Positions 8,490-16,263 of a stretch of DNA of 23,626 nt are shown one piece after another. Within the stretch, counting starts at the first letter, position 1; the number at the start of each line of letters is the position of its first letter. Origin of the DNA: Bacteroidota bacterium (GTDB lineage: Bacteria > Bacteroidota > Rhodothermia > Rhodothermales > UBA10348); the NCBI GenBank assembly GCA_004356385.1, contig SMXL01000104.1, positions 1 to 23,626 of the forward strand, given 5' to 3'. The translations under genes were made by a program, and so were the position numbers. A model generated the notes under the pieces. That model was not told the DNA's origin and searched no databases. It saw only the letters and a list, made by a program, of their open reading frames with translations.

Positions 8490-8825
8490 ATGCCAGAGGA
8501 AATCCTAATCATCATCATCGTGTCGATCGTCGCAGCATCGGTCATTAGCATTGTAAGAATGGGCCTGAACTTTGCGGAGAAGACAAGCACGTCAGAAGGG
8601 TCGACTCTAACCACGAGTGAGCTCGAGCGAATGATGCGACGCGCGGTTGAAGATGCCACCGCCCCCCTTGCCAGAAAGGTGGAGGATTTGGAGTTCGACG
8701 TTGCGAGCCGAAACAAGCCGGAACAGCTTCGTGAAGCGCGCGAGGATCTTCTGCTCGATTTGGACGACGAAGAAGCCCAAGTAGACGCTGAGCGGGTTCC
8801 AGTAAAAAATCGAGAAGGCACCTGA
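8490..8825 (+). CDS. Small membrane-anchored coiled-coil protein, unknown
   Basis: I do not recognise a named family. The 111 residues begin with a single membrane helix (about 5-22, ILIIIIVSIVAASVISIV), then a short Ser/Thr-rich linker. A charged helical stretch follows (about 40-100), including SELERMMRRAVEDA and LARKVEDLEFDVAS, which looks like a coiled coil; the tail is acidic (DLLLDLDDEEAQ). With no signal-peptide cleavage site, it is probably an N-terminal anchor with the helix in the cytoplasm. This TM-plus-coiled-coil plan is like PspB of the phage-shock response, but that is similarity of layout only. The stop codon is three bases before the rsgA start, so the two genes are very likely co-transcribed and perhaps translationally coupled. 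Confidence 0.75.
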   Translation: MPEEILIIIIVSIVAASVISIVRMGLNFAEKTSTSEGSTLTTSELERMMRRAVEDATAPLARKVEDLEFDVASRNKPEQLREAREDLLLDLDDEEAQVDAERVPVKNREGT

Positions 8826-8828
8826 GCT

Positions 8829-9800
8829 TTGTCGCCCGTGCGCGATTCCCCACCAAAAAATCACGATGAATCCGGAGTCGTTGTTCGTTCGACGGGAAGC
8901 TGGTACGATGTGGATGTTTCAGGTGAGAAGGTCTCCTGCCGGGTACGGGGAAAATTTCGACTGGCGGGAGTCAATCAAACCAATCCTGTGGTCGTCGGAG
9001 ATCGCGTTGGGCTGCAAATGCAAGAGGATGGTACCGGTGTAATTGTCTCCATTGAAGACCGGTTCAATTGCATTTCAAGGCGTGCGGCCGGGCGAAAGGT
9101 GGGAAAAGAGCAAGTGATCGTCGCAAATGTGGATACAGCATGGATTATCCAGAGCGTCCTTCTCCCGAAACTAAATCCGGGCTTTATAGATCGCTTCATT
9201 GCGATGACTGATCTCTACCATATTCCGGTTGGAGTCGTAATTAACAAGTGTGACTTGATCGACGAGAAAATTGCGGATGCAATTTCATTCTGGTCTGACC
9301 TTTACAAGGGAATCGGCTACCCTGTTATTCATACCAGTGCATCAACCGGAGAGGGGGTCGACACTTTTGCCGCTGAACTCAAAAACAAAACCAGTGCGAT
9401 TGTCGGTCCTTCTGGAGTGGGCAAATCGTCGTTACTAAATCGGATCCAACCGGAGCTCGGACTACGTGTTGGCGACGTCAGTTTGCGCACGCAGAAGGGG
9501 ATGCACACGACGACATTCGCAGCGCTCTATCCGCTTTCGTTCGGAGGCTATGTGGTAGATACTCCCGGTCTCCGGGAATACGGACTCATTGATATTGAAC
9601 CGGAAACACTGTCGCATCATTTCGTTGAATTCGAATCATTCTCCGACGCGTGCAAATTCCCTAATTGTACGCACGACCACGAACCGGAATGTCGGGTTAA
9701 GGAGGCTGTTGAGTCCAACGAGGTTTCTGTCGAACGCTACGAAAGTTATCTCAACATGCTTTTTTCCCTAAAGCAGGGAGAAAAAGACGTTGGTAGATAA
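8829..9800 (+). CDS. rsgA: Ribosome small subunit-dependent GTPase RsgA
   Basis: RsgA is a circularly permuted GTPase that acts late in 30S subunit maturation. After an N-terminal OB-fold (about residues 15-85, including VRGKFRLAG and VVGDRVGLQM), the GTPase motifs come in permuted order: G4 NKCD at 139-142, G5-like HTSASTGEG, G1 GPSGVGKSSLLN from 193, and G3 VVDTPGLREYGL. The C-terminal zinc site is complete as C-x4-C-x-H-x5-C (Cys275, Cys280, His282, Cys288). Length (323) is normal. The start is non-ATG: TTG 8829 is three bases after the previous stop, and GTG 8838 is the only close in-frame alternative. It shares an operon with the small membrane protein upstream and converges with topA. 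Confidence 0.96.
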   Translation: MSPVRDSPPKNHDESGVVVRSTGSWYDVDVSGEKVSCRVRGKFRLAGVNQTNPVVVGDRVGLQMQEDGTGVIVSIEDRFNCISRRAAGRKVGKEQVIVANVDTAWIIQSVLLPKLNPGFIDRFIAMTDLYHIPVGVVINKCDLIDEKIADAISFWSDLYKGIGYPVIHTSASTGEGVDTFAAELKNKTSAIVGPSGVGKSSLLNRIQPELGLRVGDVSLRTQKGMHTTTFAALYPLSFGGYVVDTPGLREYGLIDIEPETLSHHFVEFESFSDACKFPNCTHDHEPECRVKEAVESNEVSVERYESYLNMLFSLKQGEKDVGR

Positions 9801-9870
9801 AAGCGAAGGCCAATAACGACGTAGGACGTTAAAACCAGGACGAGCTACTCAGATCTCCTGATAATTCCGA

Positions 9871-12450
9871 TTAGGCCTTCTTTTTCCGTCCTCCTTTCTT
9901 TTTCCCCGTGCCTTTCCGGGCCTCCTTTTTCGCGAGCAGTTCCAGGGCAAGGTCCATCGTCACCGCCTCTGGGGCCGTTCCTTTCGGAATCGACGCGTTG
10001 GTCCGCTGGTGTTTGACATATGGACCGTACCGGCCATCGAATATGGCCACTTGCTCGCCTGAATCGGGATGTTCGCCCAGCGTATGAAGTGGCATATTCC
10101 GACTTGCCTTCTTCGCGATGAGCTCGAGGGCGCGCTCTAGCTCGACGGTCAGGACGTCGTCATCTTTAGTCAGAGAAGCAAATGTCGATTCGTGCTGAAC
10201 GTAAGGACCGTACCGACCGATGTTCGCCAGGATCTCTTTTCCCGATTCAGGATGAATTCCGATCGGCCGTGGAAGCTCCAAAAGTTTGACCGCCGTCGCA
10301 TGATCGACCTGATCCGGTTCCATCGTCTTGGGGACCGATATACGTTTGGGCTTTCCTTCCTCCAGGTTGTCGCCGAGTTGGACGTAGTATCCGAATGGTC
10401 CCTTTTTTAACAAAATGGGCATGTCGGCTTCGGGATGAATCCCGAGTACTACATCATCTTTTTGTTTGTCTTCGATCAACTCTTTCAATAACCCGGTCGA
10501 AACATCGCCTGGGGCGGTACTCTCAGGAATAGAAGCCACGACTCGTTCACCTTCAATTTCAATTTCTACATAAGGACCGTATTTCCCGACACGCACGGTA
10601 TAAGGACTCCAGGACTCGACTTCGATTGTTGAAACAGCTTTTGCATCGATCTTGTCGAGACTCTCTTCGATTCTCGCTTCGAGTCCGTTCTCCCCATTGA
10701 AGAATGCTCTCAGATAGGGTACAGCCTCAATGGTGCCCGAGGCAATATTGTCCAGATCCTGTTCCATTTCGGCGGTAAATCCGAGGTCTACCAGGCGCTG
10801 AAATTGCTGCTCCAACAGATTATTGGTCGCAAACGCTGTGAACGTCGGAATGAGCTGATTGCCTTTTCGCAGAGTATACCCGCGCCCAACAATGGTGTCG
10901 ATAATGGATGCATACGTACTGGGTCTCCCGATTCCTTCACTCTCGAGCACCTTTATGAGGGACGCGTCCGTAAATCGAACTGGAGGTTTTGTCTCGTGGC
11001 CCTTCGCTTCCAAATCTCCAGCGGATGGGGAATCCCCGACTTTGAGATTGGGAAGGGGTTGGTCCTTGTCTTCAAGGGCGGCCTCGGGATCGTCTGTGCC
11101 CTCTATATATGCTCTGAAAAAACCGGGGAATTCGATGGTTCTACCGTTTGCTCGGAAGATGGCTTTATCGTTATTCTCGTCCACACCAATTTTCGCCGTG
11201 ACAAGCTTTACTCTGGCATCGGCCATTTGGGACGCGACCGTTCGTTTCCAGATCAAATCGTATACATTTCCTTCATCGCCCGAGAGTCCGAGATCGTCGA
11301 CGGTTTGCATTTTGGATCCGGCCGGACGAATCGCTTCATGCGCCTCTTGAGCATTTCGCACTTTACTCGTAAAGGTGCGAGGACTGGGACTCAGGAATTC
11401 CGCACCGTACCTGGATTCTATCGCACTCCGGCTGGCGCCGATCGCCTCGCTGGAAAGGCTGGTAGAGTCCGTCCTCATGTACGTTATGTAGCCTTGCTCG
11501 TACAGACGCTGCGCCGCTCTCATCGTATCACGAGCCGAAAGACGAAGTTTTCGACTGGCTTCCTGCTGAAGTGTGGATGTAATAAATGGAGCAGACGGAG
11601 ATCGTTTTACGCTGCGCTCGTCCACATCTATGACATTCCATTCGCCACTCTTTAACGATTCGGCCAGGGCCTTCGCTCGGTTTTCCGGTAATACAATACA
11701 GTCTTTGCCGTTCTCAAGTCCATCCTTGAGTTTTCCTGTGTTGTCATCAAAGTCCCGCCCGGTAGCAAGTCTGAGATCTCCGATGTGCGTCATGACAGCC
11801 TGGAAGCCCTTATCGTTTACCGAAAGGTCAGCCGAGACGCTCCAATAGGAGGCCGGAATAAATAAAATTCGTTCCTTTTCGCGAAGTACCAGGATTCGAA
11901 CGGCTACACTTTGGACGCGTCCGGCCGAAAGCTTCGGTGCAATTTTTTTCCACAGGAGAGGAGAAATCGAGTATCCAACGAGTCGATCGAGGATTCGACG
12001 CGTTTCCTGAGCTTGTACCAGGTTTTTGTCGATATCTCGAGTGTTTACCAGAGCGGATTGAATGGCGCTTTCCGTGATTTCGTGAAAGACCATCCGATGG
12101 ACGGGCACCGTGGGCTTAAGCACCTGTACCAAATGCCAGCCGATCGATTCTCCCTCTCGGTCTTCGTCCGTCGCGATAAAAAGCGCTTCAGCACCCTTGA
12201 GGGCGCTTTTTAATTCCTTTACGACCTTTTTCTTGGCTGAAGGAATTACGTATAGCGGCTCGAAGTCGTTTTCAACATCAACCCCCAGGCGTGACCACTG
12301 CGATTTTTTATATTTCTCAGGGATTTCGGCGGCAGAAGAGGGAAGGTCACGTACATGTCCCATACTCGCCTCAACCACGTAATTATCAGGCAAAAACTTG
12401 CTGATTGTCCGGGCTTTGGTCGGTGACTCTACGACAACGAGTCGCTTCAT
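9871..12450 (-). CDS. topA: DNA topoisomerase I, type IA
   Basis: It relaxes negative supercoils by single-strand cleavage. The Toprim domain opens the protein (MKRLVVVESPTKARTISKFL) and includes ATDEDREGESIGWH. The active-site tyrosine is Tyr324 in YITYMRTDST (Tyr319 in E. coli). KLSAGRVQSVAVRI and EAHEAIRPAG are also present. From about residue 617 on there are four repeats around GKYGPYVE, GPFGYYVQ, GRYGPYVQ and GRYGPYVK, each of the last three preceded by a GIHPE/GEHPD block. There are no Cys4 zinc ribbons. The tail is strongly basic (KGTGKKKGGRKKKA) and may bind DNA. I start at ATG 12450, the canonical family start, giving 859 residues. A GTG at 12507 would add 19 residues that are mostly a tandem SQPI repeat. 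Confidence 0.95.
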   Translation of the reverse strand: MKRLVVVESPTKARTISKFLPDNYVVEASMGHVRDLPSSAAEIPEKYKKSQWSRLGVDVENDFEPLYVIPSAKKKVVKELKSALKGAEALFIATDEDREGESIGWHLVQVLKPTVPVHRMVFHEITESAIQSALVNTRDIDKNLVQAQETRRILDRLVGYSISPLLWKKIAPKLSAGRVQSVAVRILVLREKERILFIPASYWSVSADLSVNDKGFQAVMTHIGDLRLATGRDFDDNTGKLKDGLENGKDCIVLPENRAKALAESLKSGEWNVIDVDERSVKRSPSAPFITSTLQQEASRKLRLSARDTMRAAQRLYEQGYITYMRTDSTSLSSEAIGASRSAIESRYGAEFLSPSPRTFTSKVRNAQEAHEAIRPAGSKMQTVDDLGLSGDEGNVYDLIWKRTVASQMADARVKLVTAKIGVDENNDKAIFRANGRTIEFPGFFRAYIEGTDDPEAALEDKDQPLPNLKVGDSPSAGDLEAKGHETKPPVRFTDASLIKVLESEGIGRPSTYASIIDTIVGRGYTLRKGNQLIPTFTAFATNNLLEQQFQRLVDLGFTAEMEQDLDNIASGTIEAVPYLRAFFNGENGLEARIEESLDKIDAKAVSTIEVESWSPYTVRVGKYGPYVEIEIEGERVVASIPESTAPGDVSTGLLKELIEDKQKDDVVLGIHPEADMPILLKKGPFGYYVQLGDNLEEGKPKRISVPKTMEPDQVDHATAVKLLELPRPIGIHPESGKEILANIGRYGPYVQHESTFASLTKDDDVLTVELERALELIAKKASRNMPLHTLGEHPDSGEQVAIFDGRYGPYVKHQRTNASIPKGTAPEAVTMDLALELLAKKEARKGTGKKKGGRKKKA

Positions 12451-12474
12451 ACTGATTGGCTGACTGATTGGTTG
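12451..12474 (-). repeat. Two tandem 12-mers abutting the topA start codon
   Basis: Read on the minus strand, CAACCAATCAGT and CAGCCAATCAGT lie head to tail and end at the base before ATG 12450. They differ at one position, and a partial third unit (ACCAGT) precedes them. If translation began at GTG 12507 they would encode SQPISQPIS. If it begins at 12450 they form the end of the leader. Confidence 0.5.
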
Positions 12475-12651
12475 ACTGGTTCCGAGGATTCCAGGTGATC
12501 GACTCACGTGAACAATTTCGGGGATCTCACACGCTCAGTCGTTCCGGACGTTCCTTATCACGTTCTCGCCGTTCACTTTAGTAGGCGGAAACAGCCGGTT
12601 ACTTAATGATTTCTTGGATTGGCCTGTACTACTAGCGACCGAGTAACGCCT

Positions 12652-12659
12652 TATATTCG
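12652..12659 (+). promoter_or_regulatory. Candidate -7 element for ppdK
   Basis: TATATTCG fits TAnnTTTG at seven of eight positions and lies about 113 bases before ATG 12773. The wider CCTTATATTC string also occurs before the gene at 8490. No TTG sits at the right distance upstream. Confidence 0.25.
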
Positions 12660-12772
12660 CCCTGTTTAGCCCAACACAACTACCGAGCTGATTGTGGCAA
12701 CGTTGCTCCGTCACAGCGGATAGTGGATCTGGAAAAATACCAGAAGTCAGAAAATCTATACAAACCGACCCT

Positions 12773-15448
12773 ATGGAAACGATGGTTGACGCGTCAGAAA
12801 AAAAACATGTTTTTCAGTTTGGCGGTGGAGAGTCCGACGGAGATCGGACTCAGAAATATCTTCTTGGAGGAAAAGGTGCCAATCTTGCAGAAATGAGTTC
12901 TATCGGCCTGCCAGTACCACCAGGGTTTACGATTACGACCGAATGTTGTGGGTTCTACAGCGAACATGACGGTGAGTGGCCGGCAGGTTTGGAGCATCAA
13001 GTTCGCACGGGGATCGCCCAAATGGAGGAAGAGACCGGTACTCGGTTTGGAGATGCGTCGAATCCGTTACTCGTATCCGTAAGAAGTGGAGCCGCTGTGT
13101 CGATGCCAGGAATGATGGATACGGTACTCAATCTTGGTCTCAATGATGCGGTCGTGGACGGACTGGCCAAACACAGTGGAAATGTTCGATTTGCTTACGA
13201 CGCCTATCGCCGGTTTATCGATATGTTCGGTGACGTCGTAATGGATGTGAAACACGGTCATTTCGAAGACGCCATGGACGCGCTCAAAATTGCCAGAAAG
13301 GTATCGCTCGACGTGGACTTGACCGACGAAGACCTGAAGGAACTGGTCGATCAATATAAATCAATTTTCGAGGAGCACTCGGGGCGGATGTTTCCGGAAG
13401 ATCCCTATGAGCAGCTCAGGCTTTCGATTAACGCGGTATTCGAGTCGTGGGAAAGTGATCGAGCTGAAAAATATCGACGGATCAACAAGATCAAGAGTCT
13501 CATCGGGACAGCGGTAAATGTCCAGGCTATGGTTTTCGGAAATATGGGGCCGGGCAGTGGAACCGGTGTCCTGTTTACCCGAAATCCATCGACGGGTGAA
13601 AACAAGTTGTATGGGGAGTTCCTTGTCGATGCTCAGGGAGAAGATGTGGTGGCTGGAATTCGCACGCCGGAAGACATTTCTCAAATGGAATCCGAGTTTC
13701 CGGAGGCGTATGCGGAGCTGGTAGAAACAACAAAACGGTTGGAAGATCACTACCAGAACATGCAGGACATTGAGTTTACGGTCCAGGATGGGAAACTGTA
13801 TTTGCTGCAAACCCGAAATGGAAAGCGGACGGGAACCGCGGCGATAAAAATCGCCGTTGACATGGTCGAGGAAGGAATTGTCGAAAAGGAAATCGCCGTC
13901 AGAGACCTGGTTGAGCCGACCCATCTGGATCAACTGTTGCATCCCCAGTTTAAGGACACGACCACGTATCAGGCTGACGTAATCGCCACTGGTCTACCCG
14001 CATCTCCAGGCGCGGCGGTGGGTCAGGTGATCTTCTCGGCAGACGAAGCGGAACAAGCGGCCGTTGAAGGTAGGAAAGTGATTCTTGTTCGAATTGAGAC
14101 CAGTCCGGAAGACGTTGGCGGAATGAATGCTGCTCAGGGAATTCTGACATCTCGAGGAGGAATGACCAGTCACGCCGCCGTAGTTGCACGCGGATGGGGA
14201 AAACCGTGTGTGGCCGGTTGCGGTGAACTTTCAATCGACTATGACACGGCGTCGTTTACGAATGGAACCTATACGGTCAAAGAGGGCGATTGGATTTCGA
14301 TCAACGGTTCGACCGGAGAAATTATTCTGGGAAGCCAAAAGCTGGTCGAAGCGGCCTTGACTGGCGAATTCGCCACTTTCATGACATGGGTGGACGAAAT
14401 TCGGGATATGAAAGTGCGGGCCAACGCTGACACCCCTGAAGACGCCAGGAAAGCACTTGAATTCGGGGCCGAGGGAATCGGTCTGTGCCGCACAGAGCAT
14501 ATGTTTTTCGAAGGGGATCGCATTGACTCCATGCGCCAGATGATTCTGGCAGAATCGGAAGAAGATCGGCGGGTTGCACTGGATAAATTGCTTCCTTATC
14601 AGAAAGAAGATTTCAGAGGCATATTTCGAGTGATGGACGGTCTACCGGTGACGATCCGACTTCTGGACCCACCACTTCACGAGTTTCTACCGCACGGTAA
14701 GGAAGAGCAGGAAGAGATGGCCGGCAAGATGGGTGTTTCCATCGACGTCATTCGAGGCAAAGTAAAGTTTCTTGCCGAGTTCAATCCCATGTTGGGTCAT
14801 CGCGGATGTCGTCTCGGAATCACGTATCCTGAAATTACCGAGATGCAGACGAGAGCCATTATCGAGGCAGCTGTCGAACTTTCTCAAGAAGGCGTTACAG
14901 TGCTTCCGGAAATCATGGTACCCCTTGTCGGGACGGTGGAAGAATTCGTACACCAGAAGAAGGTAATCGAGGAGACGGCGAATGCCGTGTTCGAAGAAAA
15001 AGACTCGACCGTTGAATACCTGATCGGGACCATGATAGAAATTCCTAGAGCTGCCCTGATCGCCGAGGAGATTGCGCGCGAAGCTGCCTTCTTTTCATTC
15101 GGCACCAATGATCTGACACAGATGGCGTTCGGGTATAGCCGTGATGACGCGGGGAAATTTCTTCCTGAATATGTGGATCAGAAAATCCTCAAGGATGATC
15201 CGTTTCAGTCTTTGGATATAGACGGGGTGGGTCAATTGGTGAGGATCGGTACGGAACGGGGCCGGGACGGGCGAGCCGATCTGAAAATTGGCATATGTGG
15301 AGAACACGGAGGAGATCCTGCCTCGGTTCATTTCTTTTACGAGCTCGGGATGAATTACGTGTCTTGTTCACCGTATCGCGTTCCTATCGCCAGGCTGGCG
15401 TCAACGCAGGCGAAACTCCAGCAGGCCTTACAGATTCAGGACTCTTAA
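12773..15448 (+). CDS. ppdK: Pyruvate, phosphate dikinase
   Basis: PPDK reversibly interconverts ATP + phosphate + pyruvate and AMP + PPi + PEP, and can drive either PEP synthesis or PPi-dependent ATP gain. The domains are in standard order. The ATP-grasp half has [42 protein letters not shown] and [21 protein letters not shown]. The swivelling phospho-histidine domain has [17 protein letters not shown], with His467 and the neighbouring regulatory-type Thr465. The PEP/pyruvate TIM barrel has [27 protein letters not shown] and [19 protein letters not shown]. Cys842 sits in [10 protein letters not shown] as the catalytic acid. ATG 12773 gives 891 residues, a normal length. The frame also opens at TTG 12692, but those 27 extra residues lack family sequence. 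An ATG at 12782 is also possible. No PPDK regulatory protein gene is adjacent. Confidence 0.97.
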   Translation: METMVDASEKKHVFQFGGGESDGDRTQKYLLGGKGANLAEMSSIGLPVPPGFTITTECCGFYSEHDGEWPAGLEHQVRTGIAQMEEETGTRFGDASNPLLVSVRSGAAVSMPGMMDTVLNLGLNDAVVDGLAKHSGNVRFAYDAYRRFIDMFGDVVMDVKHGHFEDAMDALKIARKVSLDVDLTDEDLKELVDQYKSIFEEHSGRMFPEDPYEQLRLSINAVFESWESDRAEKYRRINKIKSLIGTAVNVQAMVFGNMGPGSGTGVLFTRNPSTGENKLYGEFLVDAQGEDVVAGIRTPEDISQMESEFPEAYAELVETTKRLEDHYQNMQDIEFTVQDGKLYLLQTRNGKRTGTAAIKIAVDMVEEGIVEKEIAVRDLVEPTHLDQLLHPQFKDTTTYQADVIATGLPASPGAAVGQVIFSADEAEQAAVEGRKVILVRIETSPEDVGGMNAAQGILTSRGGMTSHAAVVARGWGKPCVAGCGELSIDYDTASFTNGTYTVKEGDWISINGSTGEIILGSQKLVEAALTGEFATFMTWVDEIRDMKVRANADTPEDARKALEFGAEGIGLCRTEHMFFEGDRIDSMRQMILAESEEDRRVALDKLLPYQKEDFRGIFRVMDGLPVTIRLLDPPLHEFLPHGKEEQEEMAGKMGVSIDVIRGKVKFLAEFNPMLGHRGCRLGITYPEITEMQTRAIIEAAVELSQEGVTVLPEIMVPLVGTVEEFVHQKKVIEETANAVFEEKDSTVEYLIGTMIEIPRAALIAEEIAREAAFFSFGTNDLTQMAFGYSRDDAGKFLPEYVDQKILKDDPFQSLDIDGVGQLVRIGTERGRDGRADLKIGICGEHGGDPASVHFFYELGMNYVSCSPYRVPIARLASTQAKLQQALQIQDS

Positions 15449-15677
15449 AGAAGTGTTGTGGGGCGAGGGATTTTATTGATGCTATTTCGATTTGCCAGTG
15501 CCTGTTCGATGCGAACTCGATCGGCCAGGGTTCGACCCGAAGCAGTCTCGATGATTTGGGAGTTGTAACGAGGATTTCTAGTTGAATCGGTTGCTGAAAC
15601 CTGGGTGGCTTCCTCACGTCTACTCCTGACTAAAGAATTCTAATAATAATCTCAGGCCTCGTTCGGTCAGAAGTGTT

Positions 15678-16004
15678 ATGTGCGCGGAAAAATTTGAAAA
15701 GAGTGAAGAATATTCTCAAACCCGGGAATCGTTTGACGACCTGGGAACTGAGGAGCAAGCGGTATTTATTGCTGAGTCCATGGTGAACATGATTGTCAAA
15801 TCGGTGCGGAAAGCCGGCGACGCTGTTTCCAAAGCATTTGACGACATAAATGTGGACCGGAACGGTGAAACAGCGTCGACTGATGGAGCAAAAGAAGAAA
15901 AGAAAAAGTCGAAGACCGCAGGAGCGAAAGCTGAAAAGGTAAAGAAATCCACCGCAAAGGGGGCCAAATCCAAGGGCACCTCTTCCAAAAGCAAGTCGGA
16001 GTAG
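15678..16004 (+). CDS. Small protein with histone-H1-like basic tail, unknown
   Basis: No named family is recognised. The 108 residues split into an acidic N-terminus (1-26), a helical amphipathic segment (about 25-57, including EQAVFIAESMVNMIVKSV) and, after about residue 70, a low-complexity tail of Lys, Ala, Ser, Thr and Gly. About 14 of the last 38 residues are Lys (for example KKKSKTAGAKAEKVKK). Such tails occur on H1-like nucleoid proteins and on some phasins; either would be a guess here. The helical part resembles that of the next gene product (A-V/I-F-I/V, four residues, V), five bases downstream, so the pair looks like a tandem duplication. A 229-base gap without a recognised gene separates it from ppdK. 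ATG 15678 is the first start in the frame. Confidence 0.7.
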   Translation: MCAEKFEKSEEYSQTRESFDDLGTEEQAVFIAESMVNMIVKSVRKAGDAVSKAFDDINVDRNGETASTDGAKEEKKKSKTAGAKAEKVKKSTAKGAKSKGTSSKSKSE

Positions 16005-16009
16005 ATGCG

Positions 16010-16234
16010 ATGTCAGGTCAGGGTCAACGAAAAGTCGATTTTGACCGGCTGAACCTGGTCGGAAAAGCTATTTTTGTAACCGGGACGACTGTTCGAGTTC
16101 TCGGAACCATTTTTGATTCCATTGTCGAGACCGTAACCGGTATTGCGCGAGAGGCCGAACGGGCGTTCCAGAGTGGCCTCGATTCCAACGTGGACGATGC
16201 TACGATCCTGGACGAGCACTCTAAGGACGAGTAG
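16010..16234 (+). CDS. Small amphipathic-helix protein, probable paralogue of its neighbour
   Basis: No named family is recognised. The 74 residues have a short polar start, a long helical and fairly hydrophobic middle (about 14-53, including KAIFVTGTTVRVLGTIF and IAREAERAF) and an acidic tail (DDATILDEHSKDE). The middle is too short and broken by Thr/Gly for a confident membrane helix, and could instead be a surface-binding amphipathic helix. Residues 19-35 align with 27-43 of the preceding protein, and REAERAF with RKAGDAV. The start is five bases after the upstream stop, with GGAG eight bases before the ATG, one of the few Shine-Dalgarno-like sites in the window; the two genes are surely co-transcribed. 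It converges with lon, 29 bases away. Confidence 0.7.
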   Translation: MSGQGQRKVDFDRLNLVGKAIFVTGTTVRVLGTIFDSIVETVTGIAREAERAFQSGLDSNVDDATILDEHSKDE

Positions 16235-16263
16235 GTCGAAAATTCGCTAGAGTAAATCGAATG

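Larger units (their letters stand above)
12451..12772. other. Divergent topA-ppdK intergenic region
   Basis: These 322 bases carry no convincing gene. They must contain the start signals for both topA and ppdK. Beyond the topA-proximal 12-mers and a TATATTCG string nearer ppdK I see no clear operator, riboswitch or hairpin with a T tract. Confidence 0.6.

Noticed and set aside
9801..9879. Possible terminator between rsgA and topA (AAGGCC...GGCCTT and CAGGA...TCCTG)
   Set aside because: The arms are short (5-6 bp), loops are 15 and over 60 bases, and one arm lies in topA codons; not a convincing terminator.
10804..11655. 283-codon plus-strand open frame opposite topA
   Set aside because: It lies wholly antisense to well-conserved topA coding sequence and its translation is cysteine/arginine-rich with no recognisable motif; a shadow frame.
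13361..13942. 193-codon minus-strand frame inside ppdK
   Set aside because: Antisense to the conserved PPDK ATP-grasp half; residues do not resemble a protein family.
15528..15538. GGGTTCGACCC, which looks like a tRNA T-arm
   Set aside because: No matching acceptor stem, anticodon arm or D-arm can be built around it; the stem is only three pairs.
15449..15677. Gap after ppdK with 77- and 96-codon frames on either strand
   Set aside because: The 96-codon frame starts inside ppdK out of frame and the minus frame runs into ppdK; neither has recognisable features, and no hairpin with a T tract is present.
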